Positions 47,218 through 53,967 of a stretch of 64,000 bases of DNA are shown here, piece by piece. The stretch is from Parabacteroides faecis (GTDB lineage Bacteria > Bacteroidota > Bacteroidia > Bacteroidales > Tannerellaceae), in the NCBI RefSeq assembly GCF_014647375.1, contig NZ_BMPB01000007.1:248001-312000 (forward strand), written 5' to 3'. Each line of letters opens with the position of its first letter. Within the stretch, counting starts at the first letter, position 1. The translations under genes and the position numbers were made by a program. The notes beneath the pieces were generated by a model. The model worked only from the letters and a program-made list of their open reading frames with translations. It was not told where the DNA came from and searched no databases.

Positions 47218-48660
47218 ATGAAAAAAGATGATATCTCACGCTTGTTACAACGTTATCTGTCTGCCCGCGAAATGGGAAAAGAGCCCTATTTCGATGCAGA
47301 TGAAATCGATGAACTGTTGGGCAGCTTTGAAGAATCGGATAATTATGAATATTTCGATGAAGTTTTAACCTTAGGGTTAAAGCTTCATCCCGGTAATACA
47401 GATTTACAGTTCAGACAATGCAAGCTGTACGTCTATAATGAAGACTATGAGAGTGCATTGGCTTTGATCGATTCAATCGCTGAAACAGACAACCAGGACC
47501 TCGACTTATTGCGATTGGAATGTTACTGCATGCTCGACCGGTATGATAAACTGATCGAATATACGGAAAGGCTGATCGAATCTGATTGCGAATATCTGGA
47601 GACTATATTCGAATACACCGCTCCCCTTCTGAGTGATATGGAAATGACGAACGAAGCGCACGATTTCATACGACGCGGCATCGATCTGTTCCCTGACAAC
47701 CTCACTCTGAAAGATGAGCTATGCTATAACATGGAGATGAAAGGAGATATCGACGGGGCGATCAGTATGTGTAACGAACTGATCGATAAAGAACCCTACT
47801 CCTACGAATCCTGGTTCACGCTCGGACGCCTGTATTCGATCAAATCGGAATTTGAGAAAGCAATCGAAGCATTCGACTTCGCACTAACCTGCGATGACTC
47901 GGACCCGGAGCTGAAAATACTGAAAGCATACTGCCTCTACATGAATGAGAATTATGAAAAGGCATTGGAGGTTTATCAGGAGATCGATGCCACTACCGAA
48001 ATAGCAGAACGTATCAAACCGCTTATGGCTGAATGCTATATCAAACTTGAGGATTTCGAAGGAGCATATAATTTACTGAAAGACATTATCGGTAAAAAGG
48101 CAACCTCCAACGAACCGGCTGCCTACATCAACTTTATCCGGTGTTGTGCTGAGACAGAACGCGACAAAGAAGCGTCCAAGACGCTCAACAAAGCAATCGA
48201 ACTGTTTCCCAACAACGTCAGGATACTCTCTTTACTGGCTCTGACCTATGTGGAAAACGGAGAAGACAAGCTGGCTATAGAGACCACCGAACGTCTGTTC
48301 AATGTCCTGGATAAAGGAGAGAACTATCAGCCCGAAGATTACGAAAGTCTTTTCCATGCAGGTCAGTACCTGTATATGAAAGGAGATATCGACAAGGCAC
48401 TCAAATATTATAATAAAGTATACGCCGTCAATCCGGAGTTACCTTATATGCACCTTCATATGGCTATGGCTTACCTGGCAAAGGGCGACATGAAGCATTT
48501 CGGTGAACACTTCAGCCAGACATCTCCGAAAGAACTGGTAAAATACCTGGAAGAATCCGGTATCGATTTCAGTGATGTAGAGCAGCAACTGATGGGAAAA
48601 CATATCCCACCGGAAGATCTGACGAAGGAATTCCTCAATAACAAAGACAATAACAACTAA
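47218..48660 (+). CDS. Tetratricopeptide-repeat protein
   Basis: Start taken at the ATG at 47218 (MKKDDISRLLQRYL, 480 aa); a GTG start at 47197 would add seven residues. It is acidic and built largely from TPR-like helical pairs (for example AISMCNELIDKEPYSYESWFTLGRLY, and GDIDKALKYYNKVYAVNPEL near the C-terminus). No signal peptide or TM is seen, so probably a cytosolic scaffold; partner unknown. It begins 25 bp after glnS, and its stop overlaps the DUF368 start (TAATG), suggesting translational coupling. Confidence 0.92.
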   Translation: MKKDDISRLLQRYLSAREMGKEPYFDADEIDELLGSFEESDNYEYFDEVLTLGLKLHPGNTDLQFRQCKLYVYNEDYESALALIDSIAETDNQDLDLLRLECYCMLDRYDKLIEYTERLIESDCEYLETIFEYTAPLLSDMEMTNEAHDFIRRGIDLFPDNLTLKDELCYNMEMKGDIDGAISMCNELIDKEPYSYESWFTLGRLYSIKSEFEKAIEAFDFALTCDDSDPELKILKAYCLYMNENYEKALEVYQEIDATTEIAERIKPLMAECYIKLEDFEGAYNLLKDIIGKKATSNEPAAYINFIRCCAETERDKEASKTLNKAIELFPNNVRILSLLALTYVENGEDKLAIETTERLFNVLDKGENYQPEDYESLFHAGQYLYMKGDIDKALKYYNKVYAVNPELPYMHLHMAMAYLAKGDMKHFGEHFSQTSPKELVKYLEESGIDFSDVEQQLMGKHIPPEDLTKEFLNNKDNNN

Positions 48661-49571
48661 TGGACAGAAATCTAAAAGACTACGGTCTCCTACTTTTGAA
48701 AGGCATGGGAATGGGCGCAGCCGATGTTGTACCCGGTGTATCAGGCGGTACGATTGCCTTTATTGTTGGTATTTATGAAGAACTGATCGATTCGATCAAG
48801 AGTATCAACGGAGCAAGCCTGAAGTTACTTTTCACCGGTAAGATCGCCTCATTCTGGAAAGCGATAAATGCGAATTTCCTGTTGGCTATCGTTGCCGGCA
48901 TTGCTATCAGTATCTTTTCGCTGGCAAAGATCATTACCTGGTTGCTGGTTACGCATCCGATCCTCGTATGGGCATTCTTCTTCGGTTTAGTACTGGCTTC
49001 TACCTGGTTCGTTTCAAAAGATATCAAGCAATGGAACTGGAAAACAATACTGAGTTTTATTATCGGAGCCGTCATTGCGTACTATATAACTGTTGCCACA
49101 CCGGCAGAGACTCCGACTAATTTATTTTTCATATTCCTTTGCGGGGCCATAGCGATCTGTGCCATGATCCTTCCCGGTATTTCCGGTAGTTTTATCCTGG
49201 TCTTATTAGGGAAGTACTTCTATATTATGGAAGCGGTAAAGACTTTCAATATACCGGTCATGCTCGTATTTATCTGTGGAGCAGCCATAGGTATTACCTC
49301 TTTCTCCCGTGTACTTTCTTTTGCCTTGCGCCGGTTTCATGATACGACCATTGCGGTACTGGCCGGTTTTATGCTGGGTTCGCTGAATAAAGTATGGCCG
49401 TGGAAAGAGACGATTGAGACATATACCGACAGCCATGGAGTAATCAAACCGTTGGTGGAAGCAAATATCTTGCCCAACCAACTGGTATGGGAAGCAGTCG
49501 GATTAATGATCTTCGGATTCGCTATCGTCTATTTTCTTGAAAAATTATCCATGAAAGGAGCTAAAGCTTAA
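48660..49571 (+). CDS. DUF368 family polyprenyl-phosphate translocase-like protein
   Basis: A 303-aa multipass membrane protein. The N-terminal DUF368 signature is MGMGAADVVPGVSGGTIAFI, and the internal repeat AMILPGISGSFILVLLGKYF has the paired re-entrant look of the family. DUF368 (PopT) proteins have been shown to help recycle undecaprenyl phosphate across the inner membrane (family knowledge). Its start overlaps the TPR stop. Its stop is directly abutted by the inverted terminator of the opposite-strand RNA at 49569-49607. Confidence 0.93.
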   Translation: MDRNLKDYGLLLLKGMGMGAADVVPGVSGGTIAFIVGIYEELIDSIKSINGASLKLLFTGKIASFWKAINANFLLAIVAGIAISIFSLAKIITWLLVTHPILVWAFFFGLVLASTWFVSKDIKQWNWKTILSFIIGAVIAYYITVATPAETPTNLFFIFLCGAIAICAMILPGISGSFILVLLGKYFYIMEAVKTFNIPVMLVFICGAAIGITSFSRVLSFALRRFHDTTIAVLAGFMLGSLNKVWPWKETIETYTDSHGVIKPLVEANILPNQLVWEAVGLMIFGFAIVYFLEKLSMKGAKA

Positions 49572-49607
49572 AAAAATCTCTTCCCTATGCTCACGCACAA
49601 GGAAGAG
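49569..49607 (-). terminator. Strong intrinsic terminator of the predicted small RNA
   Basis: Minus strand: stem CTCTTCC / GGAAGAG (49601-49607 with 49578-49584) continuing through TGTGC / GCATA to a GTGA tetraloop, then a run of seven T (complement of 49570-49576). Orientation is clear from the T tract. It touches the DUF368 stop codon on the other strand. Confidence 0.85.
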
Positions 49608-49727
49608 TTTGTTCTCTCGCCAAAGAGAACCTCATCAATTATGTTAACCTTATTCAAGGTCATAGAAGGGAGCAGTTCGCCAGAGTTGCTCCCTTCATGT
49701 TGAAAACACACATATTCTTAGTATTGT

Positions 49728-49811
49728 TTATCTTTTCACCTTATTTATTAGCAAATAACATGCCAGAATCGTATCTATCTGATAATTAGAAACATTGAAT
49801 AAACCAGACAT
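49728..49811 (-). CDS. Possible 27-aa small protein inside the sigma-54 transcript
   Basis: An ATG at 49811 opens 27 codons (begins MSGLFNVSNY, ends INKVKR) before TAA. It contains a hydrophobic stretch ILACYLLI followed by a basic tail, which could associate with a membrane. There is no clear ribosome-binding site, and a frame this short can arise by chance. It lies between the 5' hairpin and the 3' hairpin cluster. Confidence 0.2.
   Translation of the reverse strand: MSGLFNVSNYQIDTILACYLLINKVKR
49750..49765 (-). promoter_or_regulatory. Second sigma-54-like motif within the small RNA locus
   Basis: TGGCATGTTATTTGCT on the minus strand fits TGGCAy-N5-TTGCw well and would start an RNA of about 170 nt near 49739. 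It lacks an enhancer pair at the usual 71-bp register; the nearest pair is 193 bp upstream. It may be a secondary promoter or chance. Confidence 0.4.
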
Positions 49812-49871
49812 ATCCGATAGTGGACAGTTGCCCGGTTTTGCTTATTGTATATCCGGCAACGCCATTTATAT

Positions 49872-49980
49872 TGCAAATGGCGTGCCAAAATATACAAACA
49901 CCTATTTATCAAACATATAAACATTATACACAAATCCTAATATGTCCAATTATTAGACACTGATGTACAAAATTTAGACA
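49872..49980 (-). promoter_or_regulatory. Sigma-54 promoter and paired RR1 enhancer sites with no large gene downstream
   Basis: The minus-strand promoter at 49872-49887 reads TGGCACGCCATTTGCA, an excellent match, with predicted start 49861. Palindromes are at 49943-49959 (TGTCCAATTATTAGACA) and 49964-49980 (TGTACAAAATTTAGACA), 21 bp apart, register 71 bp, identical to most of the permease operons. The distal site ends 4 bp from the ABC-2 permease stop. Confidence 0.83.
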
Positions 49981-49984
49981 GTTA

Positions 49985-51379
49985 TTACCTTACATCATAT
50001 CTTGTAAAGAAATAAAAACAGGCCATAAACAGGACAGCAATTGTTATTATCATAGCAATCAGGTATCCGCTGATAAATTCGATACGCTGGCCGAACGATG
50101 CAATCTGTTCCTGATATTGCGGAATCTGGTCTACAGCGACGGACTTTTTACTGGTTGAATAATCTTCATAAGGATTATACCAGTGCGGACTACCTGAATC
50201 ATTCGCATCTATATCTTTAAACCATTGCAGGAACCGTTCCTGAAAAGCATGCAGGTCATTCCAGTTCTTCTGAAAACGCAGGTAACCGCCTCCCAAGAAA
50301 GCTTCATTCATATAATCGAACTGGGCAATCGGCGAAAGCAACGTAAAATTACGGGTCTGCTCGAACTGACGGAACTGCTGCAAATAATAGGCATCATTAA
50401 ACTTTTTATCGTTATTCATCAGGTTTGTCTGGTTCTTTGCACGTAACTCATGGCGAGGGAAAAACGCATCGCCACCATTGGACGACCAACTGCCCGGAGG
50501 CGCATTACGATTAATGTCGTCACTCGCTTCCCGGCGCTTACGGTCTACCTCTTCTGAAGCCGGTATGCCGAATAGCTTTTTTGCCCAGAACACAGATGTA
50601 TTAGGAATAATTACCGCAGCAAACAACCAAAAGCAAAGAGATATGAGCAGACTGATATTGGAATAACGCGTTACGACCGACGATAACAGACCGAATACTG
50701 CGAAAGTAGTGATAAACAACAGACTGATCAACACAAATCCGCCCGTCTCCATCAAAAAGCTTCCGTTCAGCTGCACCTGTCCCGAAACAGCCAGAATAAG
50801 CAAACTGATTATTATACCGACCAACTCCATCATTCCCACGATCGTAACGATACTGAGCAATTTACTGCACAGGAAAGTACGCCGCGGCACAGCATTGGAA
50901 AAGACCAGTGCCAGCGTCCTCTCCTCCTTCTCGCCCGATATCGCATCAAAAGCAAAAAGCAACGTGATAAAACTCAGAAACATAGAGACTATGAACGACC
51001 AGCTCAGGCTGTCCCCACGGCTTAACAACGGATTGTTGCTATCGTGACGCACCGAATAACCGAACACATTGTAAGCACTATATTCGATACGGTTAGGCAA
51101 ATAGCTCTCTTTACAATCTGCAATTACACTGTTTTCACGCGGAGAAGTCACAAAACTACTCGGTTGAGTCGCTACCTTCGACACATTCTCGGCACGTTTA
51201 GCCAATGACTCCTGTTGAGCCTGGTTGTATTTGGCGTAATTATCGTGCATACCTTTAAAAGAAGAAACAAATGAAACACTTCCCAAACTAAAGACAAGCA
51301 CAACAATTACAAAAGAAACCTGAAAGCGCAGACTATATAAGTAGTTCTGCAATTCCCGTATATATAAAGTTGTAAACAT
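49985..51379 (-). CDS. ABC-2 type transporter permease (second module, P2)
   Basis: A 464-aa protein with TM1 near residues 20-42 and a large external segment. A five-helix bundle around 130-270 follows, containing the ABC-2 signature GEKEERTLALVFSNAVPRRTFLCSKLL, then a second external region (about 280-435) and a final TM at about 436-458. This plan matches Bacteroidota ABC-2 permeases with DUF3526-like insertions. It is 15 bp after P1, and both begin with similar TM1 regions and end FxKYDVR / FTRYDVR, so they probably form a heterodimer with the ATPase at 52961-53680. Last gene of the TolC2 operon. Substrate unknown. Confidence 0.92.
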   Translation of the reverse strand: MFTTLYIRELQNYLYSLRFQVSFVIVVLVFSLGSVSFVSSFKGMHDNYAKYNQAQQESLAKRAENVSKVATQPSSFVTSPRENSVIADCKESYLPNRIEYSAYNVFGYSVRHDSNNPLLSRGDSLSWSFIVSMFLSFITLLFAFDAISGEKEERTLALVFSNAVPRRTFLCSKLLSIVTIVGMMELVGIIISLLILAVSGQVQLNGSFLMETGGFVLISLLFITTFAVFGLLSSVVTRYSNISLLISLCFWLFAAVIIPNTSVFWAKKLFGIPASEEVDRKRREASDDINRNAPPGSWSSNGGDAFFPRHELRAKNQTNLMNNDKKFNDAYYLQQFRQFEQTRNFTLLSPIAQFDYMNEAFLGGGYLRFQKNWNDLHAFQERFLQWFKDIDANDSGSPHWYNPYEDYSTSKKSVAVDQIPQYQEQIASFGQRIEFISGYLIAMIITIAVLFMACFYFFTRYDVR

Positions 51380-51394
51380 AACTGTAATTATTTA

Positions 51395-52930
51395 TTATCT
51401 GACATCATATTTCATAAACGACACGATTGTTCCGACCAACAATACGATCGCCAACCCCAGCAAGGCACATAAGCGTCCCAATGCATCGCCCAAAGCAGCA
51501 GAAAGTGCTACCGGCTGAGGGACATAACGAGGTACACCGCTGGTATCCAGATATGGAAATTCACTGTTTCCTCTTTCATATCTCCTATGGGCATCTTGAT
51601 CTCCTGCATCCAATTCGGCACGGGTAGGAAAATCCTCCAGTTTCTGTCCCGTAAAGTAAGAGATAGATTCAAACAACTTATGATCCTTGAAATAAGTAAT
51701 AAGGCTCTCCCGGTAATTGCGAAGACTCTCCATATATTTCAGGAAACAATTCGCATTGGTATGACACAAAGCATCTGTTGCCTGGCCAAACAATTCGGAA
51801 GGAGACAACCAGGCAATAACCTGTTGCAAATGTTGCTGCCGCATCAGTCCATCCAGGTAATCGCGTTGCAAAGCCCACTTCTTATCCGCATTATTCAACA
51901 TGACAGGGGTTGACCAAATCTGCATCTGCTGATGGAATAAGGGAGTTTCGCGCGGTCCTCCTGCCAGTTCCAGATATTCCACACCATCTCCATTACAATT
52001 ATTATAACTCAACCCACGCATATTGACCCGTTGGGCTGCACGCGGCCATTCTTCCCCATATTCTTTATAATACGTGTCATCATAATTATTCATCGCTGCC
52101 TGTACATTATCATACAGAGGTGCTTTAGAGATACTCTGAGAAAGATAAGTGGCAATATTAGGCATGAGGAAAAGAAACCAGATCCAGCACAGCAAGCTAA
52201 TGATGATGGATGATGACGAATGCGTGACCCTGCTGGAGATAAACATACCCAACAAAAGAAATACCATCATATAAATAACAGATGTCAGGAAAAGCAATGC
52301 CACTCCGCCCCAATCGGATGCAGAAAAGGATATTCCCGGATTGACCACGATAATCAGGCAGGCCAACAGATAACAGAACAACAATATAGGAAGCAATATC
52401 AGCAACAGTCCCAACAACTTACCCATCAGGAAGGAAATACGGCTCACCTGTCCGGTAAATGTCAGTTTCATAGTTCCGTCTTCCCGTTCACGGGTGATGG
52501 CATCATACGAAAAGACAAGTGCCAACAACGAAATGAGGATAGCGATCACCTTTGAAAAGTCTATCGAGAAGAAGGCATTCAACGACGGATTATCACGGGT
52601 AATTGTATGGCCCGAAGGAAACAACGGATATTCCCAGAAGGCGATCTTTACCTTGTTTCCCACATTCGTCATTATACCCGTACTAAAAATACTCAGAGGT
52701 TCAGGCTCCTGTACGATGGTAGGACGTACCGCCGACCACACCCGGCTCTCTTTCAATTCCCGATCCGCCTGCGCCTGTTCGATCTTATAGACGCGAACCT
52801 GGTTCTCGTAATTGTCCACACTGACGATGATCGTAAACGGGATCACCAGGAGGCAGAGCACAAACCCTATAATAAACCTGACTGACAACAAGTTCAGCAG
52901 GAAATCTTTCTTTGCTATTAACCAAATCAT
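51395..52930 (-). CDS. ABC-2 type transporter permease (second module, P1)
   Basis: A 511-aa protein with the same plan as P2: TM1 about 14-34, an external segment, and a TM bundle about 130-265 with the signature REREDGTMKLTFTGQVSRISFLMGKLLG. A long second external domain (about 270-470) and a last TM (about 480-505, LGRLCALLGLAIVLLVGTIV) follow. The external domains of P1 and P2 show little resemblance, so they may make different contacts with the channel, the NEW3-domain protein or a substrate. It starts 30 bp after the ATPase stop. Confidence 0.92.
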   Translation of the reverse strand: MIWLIAKKDFLLNLLSVRFIIGFVLCLLVIPFTIIVSVDNYENQVRVYKIEQAQADRELKESRVWSAVRPTIVQEPEPLSIFSTGIMTNVGNKVKIAFWEYPLFPSGHTITRDNPSLNAFFSIDFSKVIAILISLLALVFSYDAITREREDGTMKLTFTGQVSRISFLMGKLLGLLLILLPILLFCYLLACLIIVVNPGISFSASDWGGVALLFLTSVIYMMVFLLLGMFISSRVTHSSSSIIISLLCWIWFLFLMPNIATYLSQSISKAPLYDNVQAAMNNYDDTYYKEYGEEWPRAAQRVNMRGLSYNNCNGDGVEYLELAGGPRETPLFHQQMQIWSTPVMLNNADKKWALQRDYLDGLMRQQHLQQVIAWLSPSELFGQATDALCHTNANCFLKYMESLRNYRESLITYFKDHKLFESISYFTGQKLEDFPTRAELDAGDQDAHRRYERGNSEFPYLDTSGVPRYVPQPVALSAALGDALGRLCALLGLAIVLLVGTIVSFMKYDVR

Positions 52931-52960
52931 ATTATTTATCGTATTAGACAGTTTGTACTC

Positions 52961-53680
52961 TTATTCTAAAATAGCTTCCTGCATATAATCCAGATAGATC
53001 CGTTCCAGGTCGTCCTGAAGGAACTCTTCCCGGCTACGGAGCATGACAAGACGCCCTTCCTTCATAATACCGACACGGTCGGCCACCGCTTTGGCACGGA
53101 AGAGGTCGTGGGTGCACATCAGGATACTTTTACCGGCATTGCGCAGATTGATCAATATCTGCATCAGCTCGGCAGCACTCTTGGGATCGAGTCCGGTAGT
53201 CGGTTCGTCCATGACGATGTTGTTGGCATCTTTGATGATAGCGATGGCAAGACCTACTTTCTGGCGCATACCTTTGGAGAAGGTTTTCAACTTGCGTTCG
53301 AAGGCTTCTTCCTGAAGGCCGACACGGCGCATGACGTTATAATAATCGTCTTTTGTCAGATTCGTCTTCCCTCCCAGGCGGGCAAAGAAATCGAGATTCT
53401 GACGGGCGGTGAAGTTACCGTACAGCATGACGTTTTCAGAAACGAAAGCGACATGATTCTTGGTTTCCAACGGGTTCTCCATCACGTCGATACCGTCGAT
53501 CAGGGCATGGCCCGAAGTCGGCTCGATAAAGTTCAGGAAGATATTGATGGAGGTGGTCTTTCCGGCACCGTTAGCTCCCAACAGGAAGAATATTTCTCCC
53601 GGTTTAATTTCCAGATTCAAGGCATCCAAAGCCAGGTTGCCGTCTTCGTATCTCTTTGTTAAATCGATTGCTTGTAACAT
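52961..53680 (-). CDS. ABC-2 type transporter ATPase (second module)
   Basis: A 239-aa ATPase with Walker A GANGAGKTTSI near residues 34-44, signature FSKGMRQKVGLAIA, Walker B NIVMDEPTTGLD and H-loop CTHDLF. The sequence is of the CcmA/NatA-like group that partners ABC-2 permeases, distinct from the LolD-type ATPase at 27616-28296. It should energise P1/P2. A 287-bp gap separates it from the NEW3-domain gene upstream, filled by a palindromic element (53735-53908). Confidence 0.95.
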   Translation of the reverse strand: MLQAIDLTKRYEDGNLALDALNLEIKPGEIFFLLGANGAGKTTSINIFLNFIEPTSGHALIDGIDVMENPLETKNHVAFVSENVMLYGNFTARQNLDFFARLGGKTNLTKDDYYNVMRRVGLQEEAFERKLKTFSKGMRQKVGLAIAIIKDANNIVMDEPTTGLDPKSAAELMQILINLRNAGKSILMCTHDLFRAKAVADRVGIMKEGRLVMLRSREEFLQDDLERIYLDYMQEAILE

Positions 53681-53734
53681 AGTGTTCTTATTTATATTGT
53701 TATTATTATTTTATTTCTACTTAAGTGACTTAAC

Positions 53735-53908
53735 CATTACAGGTTCATTTGCCGACGGTTTTAACCGACGGTTTTCAAATTGTTTCTCTTCTTCGGCTTT
53801 AGCCACATTCCTCTTAAATAGAGAGACTGTTTAAAATAGGACTAAAGTCCAAGAGATAGATCATTTACCAGTCCGTCTGCTAAAGCAGACGGCAAATAAA
53901 CCTGTAAC
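53735..53908. repeat. Palindromic intergenic element with imperfect 18-bp inverted ends
   Basis: The end TTACAGGTTCATTTGCCG (53737-53754) matches the inverted copy TTACAGGTTTATTTGCCG (complement of 53890-53907) at 17 of 18 positions. Inside are a perfect hairpin CCGTCTGC-TAAA-GCAGACGG (53873-53892), a small hairpin GGACTAAAGTCC (53839-53850) and a direct repeat of CGACGGTTTT. No coding capacity. It lies between the NEW3-domain gene and the ATPase gene and would be transcribed with them. Confidence 0.55.
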
Positions 53909-53967
53909 CAAGCATGTCCCATTTATAATTGATGCCCTATGCCCGGATAGGCTCAAATCTTCATAAC

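Larger units (their letters stand above)
49569..49861 (-). ncRNA. Predicted sigma-54-dependent structured small RNA (or small-peptide mRNA)
   Basis: The transcript is predicted from the sigma-54 promoter start near 49861 to an intrinsic terminator, about 290 nt on the minus strand. Hairpins in transcript order: a 5' stem (GTTGCCGG with CCGGGCAAC, one bulge) at 49827-49860 starting at the second nucleotide; AAGGGAGCA / TGCTCCCTT at 49666-49695; ACCTT / AAGGT at 49647-49660; GTTCTCT / AGAGAAC at 49611-49630; and the terminator. The loops of the 49666 and 49611 hairpins both expose TGGCGA. A 27-codon frame (49728-49811) is the only coding candidate I see. The alternative reading, an untranslated tail of the ABC-2 operon, does not explain the promoter and enhancer pair. 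The RNA identity is inference. Confidence 0.6.

Noticed and set aside
49750-49765. A second strong sigma-54 motif taken as an independent regulon promoter
   Set aside because: It matches TGGCAy-N5-TTGCw well but has no palindrome pair at the 69-71 bp register, so it is listed only as a low-confidence motif.
2417-49980. The 17-bp palindromes as transposon ends or recombination sites behind the gene array
   Set aside because: They occur only as pairs with fixed 21-bp offset and fixed distance from a promoter, which fits regulator binding and not insertion ends.
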